Positions 1-8,823 of a DNA stretch of 64,000 nucleotides are shown in pieces; position 1 is the stretch's first letter; the number at the start of each line of letters is the position of its first letter. Below the pieces are notes generated by a model that was not told the DNA's origin, did no database searches, and was given only the letters and a program-made list of their open reading frames with translations. The position numbers were made by a program, and so were the translations under genes. Where the stretch lies: assembly GCF_001439915.1 (NCBI RefSeq), contig NZ_LMBW01000002.1:124001-188000 (forward strand), given 5' to 3'. Source of the stretch: Fredinandcohnia humi. GTDB taxonomy: Bacteria > Bacillota > Bacilli > Bacillales > Bacillaceae_L.

Positions 1-447
1 GAAGAAGAGGTTGTCGTTGCGGCGCAAGAAACGATTAAGGAAGAGCAAGTTGTGACAGAGGTTAAAAGTGTTTCAAGTACATATAATTTTTCTGCCGAAG
101 AGCTAGATTTGTTAGCGAGAATTGTACGAGCCGAGGCTCAAGCGGAGCAATTTGAAGGAAAAGTTGCGGTTGCAGCTGTTGTATTAAATCGTTTAGAAAG
201 CCCGAAATTCCCTAATACAATTCAAGGTGTCATTTATCAGAGTGGCCAGTTCCAGCCCGTACGAAATGGTGCAATCAATAAACCTGCCGATGAAGAATCG
301 AAAAAAGCGGTGCAAGCCGCCCTAACCGAAATGAGATATATTGCTAAGGAAGCGTTGTTCTTCTACAACCCTGCCACTGCCACAAGTCGTTGGTTGGATT
401 CAAGAGCCACAGCCGTGAAGATCGGACGACATGTGTTTAAATATTAA
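1..447 (+). CDS. SleB/CwlJ-type cell-wall hydrolase, C-terminal part
   Basis: The reading frame is open from the first base of the window, so the 5' end is missing and the ATG-less start lies upstream. The first 25 or so codons are an acidic Glu/Val-rich linker. The rest is a Hydrolase_2 (SleB/CwlJ) domain: LLARIVRAEAQ carries the acidic residue expected in this family, followed by the hallmark VAVAAVVLNR helix and a C-terminal TSRWLDSRA segment. Family members cleave peptidoglycan, many of them spore cortex during germination. The linker suggests a multi-domain protein with an N-terminal wall-binding or signal region outside the window; whether this one is spore-specific cannot be told. A hairpin terminator follows. 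Confidence 0.85.
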   Translation, partial: EEEVVVAAQETIKEEQVVTEVKSVSSTYNFSAEELDLLARIVRAEAQAEQFEGKVAVAAVVLNRLESPKFPNTIQGVIYQSGQFQPVRNGAINKPADEESKKAVQAALTEMRYIAKEALFFYNPATATSRWLDSRATAVKIGRHVFKY

Positions 448-521
448 CTTATGTTTTATTGAATTTCGAAAATAAGCTGGGAAACCTAATTTAGTGGTTG
501 CCTGTTAAAATCATAGAATAA

Positions 522-565
522 ATGCCTGAACCCTGTCATAATGACATAAGGGTTCAGGCATTTTT
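522..565. terminator. Intrinsic terminator between convergent genes
   Basis: A perfect 13-bp inverted repeat, ATGCCTGAACCCT (522-534) and AGGGTTCAGGCAT (549-561), is followed by a T-rich tail on the plus strand. It ends the hydrolase transcript and probably also stops the convergent fetAB transcript. Confidence 0.9.
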
Positions 566-580
566 GGTTTTTATCTATTT

Positions 581-1333
581 TTATCTCATCTTCAAAAACT
601 GCATGCGTTGGTTGAATAGTGATGGATATGATAAAAATCCGAGCATGATACTTGTGACAGCTGCAGTTGTTAATAGTAAAAAGAGAACCAGCAATTGAAA
701 TTGAACAGCTTGGACCGGGCTCGCGCCGGCAATGATTTGGCCGCTCATCATCCCTGGTAGCTGAACAAGACCGATTGTTTTTTGACTTTCTATGGTCGGA
801 ATCATACTTGCCTTAATTGAAGTAATAAGTTGAGTATGAATCGCTTGTTTAGGCGTTCCACCTAGGGAAAGGATTAGCTCAGTCTGCTCCTGATGGGTAT
901 CAACCTCCGCAGTAAACCTGTTTAAAAAAAGAATCGCAAGCACCATTGAGTTACCAACTACCATTCCGCTGATTGGAATAATGTACTGGGCGGTTGCCGG
1001 TATAATCTGAAATCCTAAAAGAATAGCCTGGGTGAGTACCTCCATAAAAACTAAGGTTGCGGCAATTTTCCATGTAATCCCTTTGATGGCTTTCCCTTTT
1101 TTCCTTGTGTTTTGAGTGGCTGCAACAATCATTACGACGACCATTAGAAAAATATAAATGAGACTTTCAGTTTCAAAGACAAATTTTAAAATGTAGCCTA
1201 CTGCAAATAATTGAATGATTGATCGGATAACTGCAATTGTGGTGTCTTTTTCCAAACCTAAGTTAAAGGTTTTTGATAATAAAATGGGGATGAGTACAAA
1301 AATAAGTGCGATTACTAAGGTAAGTGTGCTCAA
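581..1333 (-). CDS. fetB: FetB-type (UPF0014) ABC exporter permease
   Basis: A 250-residue integral membrane protein with about seven hydrophobic segments, matching the UPF0014/FetB family by its N-terminal hydrophobic stretch, the VIRSIIQLFAVGYIL segment and the SLGGTPKQAI cytoplasmic loop. In E. coli FetAB is a putative iron exporter giving oxidative-stress resistance. The start is TTG at 1333, with AGGGGAG upstream, and it overlaps the TGA of the upstream ATPase gene by four bases (TTGA), so the two are translationally coupled. Substrate is inferred from the family only. Confidence 0.85.
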   Translation of the reverse strand: MSTLTLVIALIFVLIPILLSKTFNLGLEKDTTIAVIRSIIQLFAVGYILKFVFETESLIYIFLMVVVMIVAATQNTRKKGKAIKGITWKIAATLVFMEVLTQAILLGFQIIPATAQYIIPISGMVVGNSMVLAILFLNRFTAEVDTHQEQTELILSLGGTPKQAIHTQLITSIKASMIPTIESQKTIGLVQLPGMMSGQIIAGASPVQAVQFQLLVLFLLLTTAAVTSIMLGFLSYPSLFNQRMQFLKMR

Positions 1334-2058
1334 GCCAACTCCCCTTTCACAAATTGTTTTACTTTTTCATGAGTAGGAGATTTCAACAATGTACTCCGCC
1401 CTGTTTCAATCACTTCCCCTTCCATCAAGACCCAAACATAATGTCCAATTTCAATGGCCTGTTGGAGGTTATGAGTAATCCAGATGATTGTCACCTTGTA
1501 CTTTTGGTTGATTTTAACAATCAGTTCCTCAACTTCAGTTTTAGAGACACGATCAAGTGCCGATGTGATTTCATCCAACAACATGATTTTCGGATAATTT
1601 ACGAGCGTCCGGGCAATGGAGACCTTTTGGCGCTGTCCACCTGATAGATCACGAACATCTCGATGTAAAAATTCATCTTCTAATCCAACATCATCTAATA
1701 AATCTTTGGCTGTTTTTTCCTCCAGTTTTTTACCTTGGAGCGTAAGCGGTAATGCTAAATTCTGAAGCACCGTGCCGTTTACCATTGGTGCATTTTGCAA
1801 AGCAATTCCGACAGTTCGTCGCAACTCCACTGGCTCATATGTATTAATGTTCCTTTCCTTAATGTAAATTTCTCCAGAGTTTTGAGTGAGAAGACCATTA
1901 CAAAGCTTTAGAAGGGTTGACTTCCCCGCTCCGGATGGTCCAACCAAGGTCGTAATCGTCCCTTCATAAAAGGAACCTGTGATATTTTTCAATATATGTT
2001 TATTGTCCGCATGAAAATTCATACGGTTAAAATGAATGGCTGGTTTTAGGGTTTGCAC
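1330..2058 (-). CDS. fetA: FetA-type ABC transporter ATP-binding protein
   Basis: ATPase partner of the adjacent FetB permease. It shows Walker A GPSGAGKST (about residues 40-48), the ABC signature LSGGQRQ (about 138) and Walker B IMLLDE (about 158). I place the start at GTG 2058 because AAAGGAAG lies 7 bases before it; an in-frame ATG at 2097 has no recognisable ribosome binding site. The two-gene unit fetA-fetB stands alone between terminators. The sequence shows no Fur box that I can identify with confidence. Confidence 0.85.
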   Translation of the reverse strand: MQTLKPAIHFNRMNFHADNKHILKNITGSFYEGTITTLVGPSGAGKSTLLKLCNGLLTQNSGEIYIKERNINTYEPVELRRTVGIALQNAPMVNGTVLQNLALPLTLQGKKLEEKTAKDLLDDVGLEDEFLHRDVRDLSGGQRQKVSIARTLVNYPKIMLLDEITSALDRVSKTEVEELIVKINQKYKVTIIWITHNLQQAIEIGHYVWVLMEGEVIETGRSTLLKSPTHEKVKQFVKGELA

Positions 2059-2171
2059 TTGTTCACTTCCTTTAACGCGATATTTATAAGATAACATAAG
2101 GGTAGCATTACTTGCTAAATTTTAATTTATTTTCGTATATTATGTACCTTTTTTATCGACAAAATTGAAAA

Positions 2172-2206
2172 CAAAAAAGCGGAGAAGTTAATGAAAACAT
2201 TCTCCG
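2172..2206 (-). terminator. Intrinsic terminator, minus strand
   Basis: Read on the minus strand, a 7-bp stem CGGAGAA/TTCTCCG with a 13-base loop is followed by CTTTTTTGTTTT. It ends the upstream unknown gene and separates it from fetAB. Confidence 0.75.
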
Positions 2207-2241
2207 TGAGTTGTTACTGTAATTTTTATAGAGTATTAAAC

Positions 2242-2817
2242 TCATCCCAAAACTACGCTTTCATTTAGTTCTTCATGATAAATCCACGCATTCTGTTCTG
2301 GCGTAGTGGCACCTATCCATACGAAAAGTGGATCTGGCCCATGTGAACCATTGTAAGTGACAACGAGATGTTTATAGATTTTGAGATGATACTCATCTTC
2401 TTCCCGAAAGAAGGAAAGTTGTGGATTGTATAGACGATTCCCTTCAGTATACTCGTTACGATATTCGCTGTACTCTGGTAGATCTTCTGGACGCTTAACT
2501 TGGCTAAAGGTGACTACAATTTTTCGGGTTTCAAAAAATAGCGATACATACCCGTAAGATAATCCTGCTGTTCGGATTTCAGGTGTTACATTCAATTCTG
2601 GGTGTTGGTTCGCGATGTGGTAGATGGAGTCAAAAACATAAGAAGCGCGTTGTCTGGAGATGAAGTTTCTTTCGGTGATGAGATCGGGCTTTCCCTCCCT
2701 ATCCTTATAAAAACGCTCTAATCCGCGTTTAATCCCTGTTATAATTATTTGCCTTTCTGCACTGCTTAAATAGAATTCGTTACTAGAATCCAGCAAAACT
2801 AGAACCTCCCTATTCAT
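2242..2817 (-). CDS. Uncharacterised 191-aa protein
   Basis: I do not recognise this family. The protein is soluble, charged and rich in aromatic residues, with no signal peptide or membrane segment. It begins MNREVLVLLDSS and has a central block around SYGYVSLFFETRKIVVTF and a C-terminal block with GSHGPDPLFVWIG. AAGGAAAAC precedes the ATG and a TATAAT lies only a few bases further upstream, suggesting a very short leader. It stands alone between two terminators and is probably monocistronic. Full length, good ribosome binding site and coding character make it a real gene; function unknown. Confidence 0.7.
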   Translation of the reverse strand: MNREVLVLLDSSNEFYLSSAERQIIITGIKRGLERFYKDREGKPDLITERNFISRQRASYVFDSIYHIANQHPELNVTPEIRTAGLSYGYVSLFFETRKIVVTFSQVKRPEDLPEYSEYRNEYTEGNRLYNPQLSFFREEDEYHLKIYKHLVVTYNGSHGPDPLFVWIGATTPEQNAWIYHEELNESVVLG

Positions 2818-2898
2818 GTTTTCCTTATTATACCTTTTAGAGAGTGTCGAAAAGTGTTAGATTCTGGTTGGATCTAGTAACTTTACCTGATTCAGGAC

Positions 2899-2934
2899 AA
2901 AAAAATAGAGGCTGTCAAAATCACAACCTCTATT
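2899..2934 (-). terminator. Intrinsic terminator of the acyl-CoA operon
   Basis: AATAGAGG (2904-2911) pairs with CCTCTATT (2927-2934); read on the minus strand the stem runs into TTTTTTTG. It lies just downstream of the thiolase stop codon. The hairpin sequence (GAGGTTGT...CAGCCTC) recurs at 21763-21793. Confidence 0.85.
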
Positions 2935-2955
2935 CTTTGAAACAATGTGATTTTT

Positions 2956-2990
2956 GGGTGGGACGATGGACCTGTCCCTACGTCCCAACA
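2956..2990. repeat. Short dispersed palindromic repeat, copy A
   Basis: An imperfect palindrome with arms TGGGACG (2959-2965) and CGTCCCA (2981-2987) around GACCTGTCCC. Related sequences occur at 21832-21850, about 52894-52917 and 55901-55970 in this window, always intergenic or at a gene end. Function unknown. Confidence 0.5.
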
Positions 2991-2993
2991 CCA

Positions 2994-4169
2994 CTATAGC
3001 CGTTCCCAAATGGAAGCAATTCCCTGGCCACCGCCTATACAAACAGCGGATGCACCGTATGTTCCTTTTCTCCTTTGTAATTCTTTTACGAGGGAATGTG
3101 TGATACGGGTGCCACTGGCAGCAAGCGGATGTCCAAGTGCCACCGCACCGCCATTAACATTCCCAATTACAGGGTCAAATCCTAGCTCCATTTGGCAGGC
3201 TAAATATTGAGCGGAGAAAGCTTCATTGATTTCGATGAGATCTAAATCTGCTACTTTTAATCCTGCTTTTTGCAATGCATGTTGAATAGCTGGTACAGGA
3301 CCTATTCCCATATATTTCGGCTCTACGCCAACTACACCCCAAGAAACAAGTCTCGCAATGGGGTTTAGCCCATTTTTTTCGGCATATTCACTCGTTGTTA
3401 CGATTACTGCGGCGGCACCATCTACCATTCCGCTGGCATTACCAGGTGTTACTACACCATTTTTTCGGAAGCGAGGTTTTAGTTTCCCAAGTTGTTCTAG
3501 ACTTGTCTTTCTAATATGCTCATCTTGATCAACAACTTTACTTCCTCTTTTGTCTTGAATCGTAACTGGCACAATCTCTTCTTGGAAATATCCTCTTTCA
3601 ATAGCAGCTAATGCCCTTTCATGACTTAATAATGCATGAGTGTCAACCTCTTCTCGGGTAATACCATATTTTTCGGCCAAATTTTCTGCTGTATCTGCCA
3701 TCGTGCAGTCACCAACTGTATCATACAAACCATCCCATACCCAGTCTTCAATGACAGGACCACCAAGCTTGCTTCCCCATCTCATACCTGGTATGACATG
3801 GGGCACATTACTCATACTTTCAGTTCCCCCAGCCAGCACAGCCTTAGCCTCCCCCGTCAAAATATAACGGGCCGCTGTTAGTATAGCTTCTACACCGCTG
3901 CCGCATAATCGATTAATCGTCAATGCTGGAACATGAATAGGAAGACCTGCCTTTAAACCGACATGACGAGCAAGTAAATGGGCATCTTTACTTGACTGCT
4001 GAACGTTCGCGAATACCACCTGATCGATTTCTTCAGAATTGATACCTGCTTTACGAATTGCACCTCTAGCGGCTTCTACTCCTAAATCTGTTGCAGAAAT
4101 GGATTTAAAGGTGCCGGACATCTCAGTAAATGCTGTACGTGCCCCCTCTACCAATACGATATTGGTCAT
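2994..4169 (-). CDS. Acetyl-CoA C-acyltransferase (thiolase)
   Basis: Last enzyme of beta-oxidation: thiolytic cleavage of 3-ketoacyl-CoA to acetyl-CoA and a shortened acyl-CoA. At 391 residues it has normal thiolase length and all catalytic residues: nucleophilic Cys89 in NRLCGSG, His347 in LGHPLAASG and Cys377 in CIGGGQG. The start is ATG 4169, preceded by AAAGGAGAGGG; the frame is open further upstream but without a site. It is the promoter-distal gene of the minus-strand acyl-CoA cluster, 46 bases after the acyl-CoA dehydrogenase, and is followed by a terminator. Chain-length preference cannot be read from sequence. Confidence 0.92.
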   Translation of the reverse strand: MTNIVLVEGARTAFTEMSGTFKSISATDLGVEAARGAIRKAGINSEEIDQVVFANVQQSSKDAHLLARHVGLKAGLPIHVPALTINRLCGSGVEAILTAARYILTGEAKAVLAGGTESMSNVPHVIPGMRWGSKLGGPVIEDWVWDGLYDTVGDCTMADTAENLAEKYGITREEVDTHALLSHERALAAIERGYFQEEIVPVTIQDKRGSKVVDQDEHIRKTSLEQLGKLKPRFRKNGVVTPGNASGMVDGAAAVIVTTSEYAEKNGLNPIARLVSWGVVGVEPKYMGIGPVPAIQHALQKAGLKVADLDLIEINEAFSAQYLACQMELGFDPVIGNVNGGAVALGHPLAASGTRITHSLVKELQRRKGTYGASAVCIGGGQGIASIWERL

Positions 4170-4215
4170 CCTTACCCTCTCCTTTTTAAAATTCTTTTTT
4201 GAAAAACGACGTTTC

Positions 4216-5916
4216 CTAGCTAATATAACGCTCAGCCTTAATGACGGTATTAGCAATTCTCCGTTTTACTTCTACTAAATTTTTAGAACTGCTCATTATT
4301 AAACGGCTAGCTGTTCGTGAAAACAATACATTATCACCAAGGTGATTAATGATATTTAAGGCTTTGAGGCCGATCTGTTGAGAGATTTCATGGGTATAAA
4401 CCAATGTGCAATCATATTTTAGTGAGTTTTGTTTTTCACCAGTCTGTTGTACGGCTTTTTCTGTTCTTAAAATTGAACTTTCAATTGCATAAATAGCAAT
4501 CGCTAAATCAGCTAAAAATGCAGCAGCCTCTTGTTCGACGTTAACATTGCACAAGGATGCTTCCTGCATCGAAAGGATAGTGGCATGAAATAATTTTTTC
4601 ATTAATTGTAACACCTGTTTTTCGTGCTGTAGGAGACCGTCTACGACTATATCATTGTCTATTTCAGCTCCTATTTTAAACGCGGTTGAAGCTATGACGA
4701 TTCTATTAATTTCGTTTGTTCCTTCAAATATCCGAGTAATCCTGGAGTCACGATAAAGTGTTTCAATTTCATATTCCTCCATATAGCCGTAACCGCCATG
4801 AATTTGCAGGGCCTCGTCAACAACAAAATCAAGAATCTCAGTGGACATGACTTTATTAATTGAGCATTCCATCACATACTGGGATATGATTTTCCCATAG
4901 TCATAATTGGATTCGTTCCTTTCATCGAATCCGTTCTGCATGGCACCAGCTGTTCTATATACTGCACTCTCATTAGCAAATGTTTGAATCACCATATTTG
5001 CTATTTTGTTTTTAATTAAATTGAAATTTGACAGGGGCTGTGCAAATTGGAGACGTTCATTAGCATATTTTACAGCAAGTTCAATCGCACGTTTAGCTGT
5101 TCCGAGAGAGGTTGCAGCGATCTTATGACGGCCTATATTCAGAACATTAAATGCAATAATATGCCCTCTTCCTATTTCCCCGATTATGTTTTCAACAGGA
5201 ACCTCTACATTGTTTAAGATAAGGGAGCGTGTTGAGGAACCTTTTAGTCCCATTTTCTTTTCCTCAGGACCCGTTGAAACACCTTCATCATCTTTTTCTA
5301 CAATAAAAGCGGCAATCTTCTCTCCATCCACTTTTGCATATACGATAAAAATATCGGAAAACCCAGAGCTTGTAATCCATTGTTTTTCTCCGTTTAGATG
5401 ATAGTATTTTCCACATTCCGATAATAGGGCTGTCGTTCTTAAACTCATGGCATCTGTCCCGGAAGATGGTTCTGTTAAGGCATAAGCAGCAATTTTTTCA
5501 CCACTTAAAATCCCAGGAAGGTATTTTATTTTTTGCTCCTTTGAACCAAAATAAGCGATGGGTAATGCCCCGATACCGGTTTGTCCGCCAAAAGTAATCG
5601 AAAATGAACGACCCACTGCCATTTTTTCAGAAATAATTGTTGCGCTTACTTTTCCTAATTCCAGCCCCCCGTCCTCAGAAGGGATATCAGCAGCAATCAG
5701 ACCGAGTTCACCCGCTTTTTTCATAAGGGTTAATGTTTCATCAAATTCTTGTTTCTCAATTTTCTCAAGTTTAGGATAGACTTCGTTCATCGCAAATTTA
5801 CCCACCATGTCCCCAACCATTCTATGTTCATCCGTAAAGTCTTCAGGAGTGAAAATATCAAATGGGAAGATCTCCCTGTTTAAGAAACTCTTATTTCCCT
5901 TTTTTTCAGTCTGCAT
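4216..5916 (-). CDS. Acyl-CoA dehydrogenase, FadE-like
   Basis: FAD-dependent alpha,beta-dehydrogenation of acyl-CoA, the first oxidative step of beta-oxidation. The 566-residue chain is longer than the standard 380-residue enzyme, with a C-terminal helical extension as in B. subtilis FadE. Both family signatures are present: ALTEPSSGTDAMSL and the block QIHGGYGYMEEY...YRDSRI followed by FEGTNEINR, which holds the expected catalytic Glu. I choose ATG 5916 because GGAGG sits 8 bases upstream; ATGs at 5922 and 5931 are in frame. The gene overlaps the end of the upstream thioesterase gene by 11 bases, indicating coupled translation. Confidence 0.92.
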   Translation of the reverse strand: MQTEKKGNKSFLNREIFPFDIFTPEDFTDEHRMVGDMVGKFAMNEVYPKLEKIEKQEFDETLTLMKKAGELGLIAADIPSEDGGLELGKVSATIISEKMAVGRSFSITFGGQTGIGALPIAYFGSKEQKIKYLPGILSGEKIAAYALTEPSSGTDAMSLRTTALLSECGKYYHLNGEKQWITSSGFSDIFIVYAKVDGEKIAAFIVEKDDEGVSTGPEEKKMGLKGSSTRSLILNNVEVPVENIIGEIGRGHIIAFNVLNIGRHKIAATSLGTAKRAIELAVKYANERLQFAQPLSNFNLIKNKIANMVIQTFANESAVYRTAGAMQNGFDERNESNYDYGKIISQYVMECSINKVMSTEILDFVVDEALQIHGGYGYMEEYEIETLYRDSRITRIFEGTNEINRIVIASTAFKIGAEIDNDIVVDGLLQHEKQVLQLMKKLFHATILSMQEASLCNVNVEQEAAAFLADLAIAIYAIESSILRTEKAVQQTGEKQNSLKYDCTLVYTHEISQQIGLKALNIINHLGDNVLFSRTASRLIMSSSKNLVEVKRRIANTVIKAERYIS

Positions 5917-6340
5917 GCACATTTCCTCCAACTGTTACAGCCTTCGACATCATTTTTTCGCGTATCTCATCTGGAATTGGGTGGGCCTTTGGCTTTTCTT
6001 TAAAAGAAGTCCATGCACGCACTTCGTATCCTTCTGCAGCAATTTGATCTCCTTTTATAAAAACATGCTTTATTTTAAAAACTTTGTTTTGTAATTCCTC
6101 CACAAAGCTTTGGACAGTCACTTGGTCTTCAAACAACAGCGGTCTTTTGAAAAGACAATTCGCCTCCAATAATGGTACCCCGATTTGTTGCTCGGCAAAA
6201 AGTTGAGAAGCTGGCAGACCTATCGCCGTAAAATACTCATGTGTAGCCTCATCCATCCATTTATAAAAGTTGGGATAAAAGACAATTCCAGCTGCGTCTG
6301 TGTCGCCCCAGCGTACTTGAAATGAATATTCATTTTTCAT
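5906..6340 (-). CDS. Hotdog-fold acyl-CoA thioesterase (4HBT/YbgC-like), copy 1
   Basis: Hydrolyses acyl- or aroyl-CoA thioesters. The short chain (144 residues) shows the 4-hydroxybenzoyl-CoA thioesterase signature WGDTDAAGIVFYPNFY, with the putative catalytic Asp at about residue 15. ATG 6340 with AAAGG upstream is preferred over an in-frame GTG at 6349. A second 144-residue protein sharing the motif WGDTDAAGIV and many flanking residues is encoded at 18923-19357, so the cluster carries a duplicated thioesterase. Its place between ligase and dehydrogenase genes suggests release of free CoA or of dead-end acyl-CoAs. Confidence 0.85.
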   Translation of the reverse strand: MKNEYSFQVRWGDTDAAGIVFYPNFYKWMDEATHEYFTAIGLPASQLFAEQQIGVPLLEANCLFKRPLLFEDQVTVQSFVEELQNKVFKIKHVFIKGDQIAAEGYEVRAWTSFKEKPKAHPIPDEIREKMMSKAVTVGGNVHAD

Positions 6341-6345
6341 TGGTT

Positions 6346-7914
6346 TCACCTTTCTGTATTAATAATCGGTTCATTTTCCTGTGCAAGGATTACGTTACGA
6401 AGTTTTAATTTTTGAATTTTGCCGCTTGCAGTAACTGGAAAATTTGTTGTGAAAACGATTTTTTCCGGCACCTTGTAATTTGCTATATTTTTCTTTAGAT
6501 AGCTTTTGATTTCATCTTCACTGCATTCAATACCGCTTTTTAACTTAACTGCAGCACATACGATTTCGCCCATCATCGTATCAGGAATCCCTACAACTGC
6601 GGATTCAACTACTTTTGGATATTTTGCCAGTAGGGCTTCAATTTCTTGGGGATAAATATTAAACCCTCCCCGAATAATTATTTCTTTTTTTCTGCCGACA
6701 AATTTTAAATAACCTTGATTCGTTAGCAGCCCCAGATCTCCAGTATAATACCATCCATCGTCATCAATTACAGCAGCCGTCTCTTCAGGCATTCCATAAT
6801 AGCCTTTCATTAAGCCAAAGCCTTTTATCGAAATTTCTCCAATTTCTCCAACAGGAAGTTCTGAGCGATCATCATTTACGATCCTTAACTCAACTCCAGG
6901 AATTTGCTTTCCAAGTGTCTCAAGTATATTTCTCTCGTCGTCATGAAAGGGTGTCAATGTGACAGTGGCTGTCTCTGTAATGCCAAATGATTGACAGAGA
7001 TTCATACCCAATCGTTCTCGTATTTCCTTCACTTTCAAAGGAGGAATTGGTGATGCCCCCACAATTCCAGTTCTTAATGACGCGAGATTGAACTGATTTA
7101 AATTTTCCCTCTCTAGTAATTTTATAAACATGGCTGGTACGCCATGAAGGATCGTAACATTCTCATTTTCTATTAATGTAAGAACTTCTATTGAATTAAA
7201 CCTTTCGAGTAAGACGATTCTTGCTCCTATAAATACCGCACAAAACAAATTTACAGCCATTCCAAAGATGTGGAACAAAGGCGCAGGTAGAATGAATACA
7301 TCTTGTTCTGAACAGTATAGTTCCGAAGCAATCGTGACCGCTGATTGGACGACTCCACGGTGGGTAATCATTACCCCTTTCGGTACACCAGTGGTTCCTG
7401 AAGTGTATAAAATACAAAAGATATCGTTATCAACTTCGATTCTAGTTTCTTCTAATTTATAATTTTCTTCGGTTATTAACTCTTGATAGGATGAAAGCCC
7501 CTCCCAATCAAACCGAACGGTAATCATATCCGGCACAATAAACAGAGCGTCTTTAAAACCAAAATTATCATCGAACTCTTTTGTAACAAAAGCCAATTTG
7601 GGTTTTGAATTCATTAAGATGTGTTGAATTTCATATGCTTTATATTTAGGATTAAAAGGAACGATTATGGCTCCGATTTTCGCTGCAGCAAAATAGATGA
7701 CAATGGTTTCATACCAATTGGGTAAAGCAATAGCCAAATTGTCCCCTTTACTAATTCCGCGTAGGGAAAGTGCCGACGCGAGTCTATCAGCCTCTTGTTT
7801 AATTTCACCATAGGTTATCCGCCTATTTGTATCAAAAATGGCTTCTTCACCAATAAATTTATTAGCAGCCTGTTCCAAAAGACTGTATACAGATAACGAT
7901 TTTGAATCCTTCAA
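6346..7914 (-). CDS. Acyl-CoA ligase (AMP-forming), copy 1
   Basis: Activates a carboxylic acid to its CoA thioester via an acyl-adenylate. The 522-residue chain has the AMP-binding P-loop ILYTSGTTGVPKG, the YYTGDLG motif, the hinge region GGFNIYPQEIE and the C-terminal SGKIQK motif with its catalytic Lys. The start is TTG 7914, behind a GGGGGGAG stretch. Size and motifs fit medium- or long-chain or aryl acid ligases; substrate cannot be fixed. A second ligase of the same type lies at 16986-18560. The neighbours encode the beta-oxidation enzymes that would use its product. Confidence 0.88.
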   Translation of the reverse strand: MKDSKSLSVYSLLEQAANKFIGEEAIFDTNRRITYGEIKQEADRLASALSLRGISKGDNLAIALPNWYETIVIYFAAAKIGAIIVPFNPKYKAYEIQHILMNSKPKLAFVTKEFDDNFGFKDALFIVPDMITVRFDWEGLSSYQELITEENYKLEETRIEVDNDIFCILYTSGTTGVPKGVMITHRGVVQSAVTIASELYCSEQDVFILPAPLFHIFGMAVNLFCAVFIGARIVLLERFNSIEVLTLIENENVTILHGVPAMFIKLLERENLNQFNLASLRTGIVGASPIPPLKVKEIRERLGMNLCQSFGITETATVTLTPFHDDERNILETLGKQIPGVELRIVNDDRSELPVGEIGEISIKGFGLMKGYYGMPEETAAVIDDDGWYYTGDLGLLTNQGYLKFVGRKKEIIIRGGFNIYPQEIEALLAKYPKVVESAVVGIPDTMMGEIVCAAVKLKSGIECSEDEIKSYLKKNIANYKVPEKIVFTTNFPVTASGKIQKLKLRNVILAQENEPIINTER

Positions 7915-8025
7915 TTAACCACCACTCCCCCCTAGCTCTATTTCAGAAGCCTGATATAAATGAAGTATCCGATTCATTGTTTCGGATACTTCATTCGTTT
8001 ACATTCTTTTTTCGAGTCCGGTGGC

Positions 8026-8805
8026 TTATTTCCCGGCAAACACTGGTTTTCTTTTTTCGGCAAACGCCTTCAAACCTTCTTTACGATCCTCAGTTGAAAA
8101 AGCGTTGGCGAAACATGTACTCTCAATGATTAATCCGGATTCAAGGTCGGTGTTCCCTCCTGTATTCACCGCCTGTTTCACCATTTGAAGAGCAACTGGA
8201 GGTTTTTGTGCTAATCTTTTCGCCCACTCCAAGGCAGTCTCTAGTAATTCCTCCTTTGGAACAACTTTGTTTACTAGCTGCAGTTCCAATGCACGATAAG
8301 CATCAAACATCTCACCAAAATAGAGAAGTTCTTTTGCAATCCCTTGACCTACGATTCGTTGTAAACGTTGCGTTCCGCCTCCGCCAGGAATTATACCAAG
8401 TCCTACTTCAGGGAAAGCGAATTTCGCTTTTTCGGAACTAATTCTTAAATCACATGCAAGGGCAAGTTCCAGGCCACCCCCAAGTGCAAGACCATTTAAT
8501 GCTGCGATGACAGGCTTTGTTAGATTTTCAATTTTTGAAAATACGAGTCTAGAGGTTTTATTCATTTTATTGATTCCAACTAGATCGAGGTTTGCCATCT
8601 CATTAATATCAGCGCCTGCTACAAATGCCTTTTCTCCACTGCCGGTAAGAACAATTGCCCGCACTTCATCATTTGCTTCAAGTTCGTCAATTAGGGTTGC
8701 TAATTCCTTAAATACCTTTGTATTTAAAGGATTGACCGGTGGACGGTTGATTGTAACTACAGCTACCTTATTTTCGATCTGGCAAAGTAAAAATTCAAAA
8801 GTCAT
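8026..8805 (-). CDS. Enoyl-CoA hydratase/isomerase (crotonase family)
   Basis: Hydrates trans-2-enoyl-CoA to 3-hydroxyacyl-CoA. The 259-residue chain is the usual size. The oxyanion-hole segment AFVAGADI and GLALGGGLELALACD are present, and both acidic residues used by true hydratases are kept: Glu113 in GGLELA and Glu133 in FPEVGLG. This favours hydratase over isomerase activity. Start ATG 8805 with GGGAGGG upstream. It lies 18 bases after the dehydrogenase gene, in the same operon. Confidence 0.9.
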   Translation of the reverse strand: MTFEFLLCQIENKVAVVTINRPPVNPLNTKVFKELATLIDELEANDEVRAIVLTGSGEKAFVAGADINEMANLDLVGINKMNKTSRLVFSKIENLTKPVIAALNGLALGGGLELALACDLRISSEKAKFAFPEVGLGIIPGGGGTQRLQRIVGQGIAKELLYFGEMFDAYRALELQLVNKVVPKEELLETALEWAKRLAQKPPVALQMVKQAVNTGGNTDLESGLIIESTCFANAFSTEDRKEGLKAFAEKRKPVFAGK

Positions 8806-8823
8806 TACTTTTCCCTCCCATGA

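Noticed and set aside
1324-1644. 106-codon plus-strand frame within fetA
   Set aside because: Complementary to the Walker B and signature region of a certain ABC ATPase; a shadow frame.
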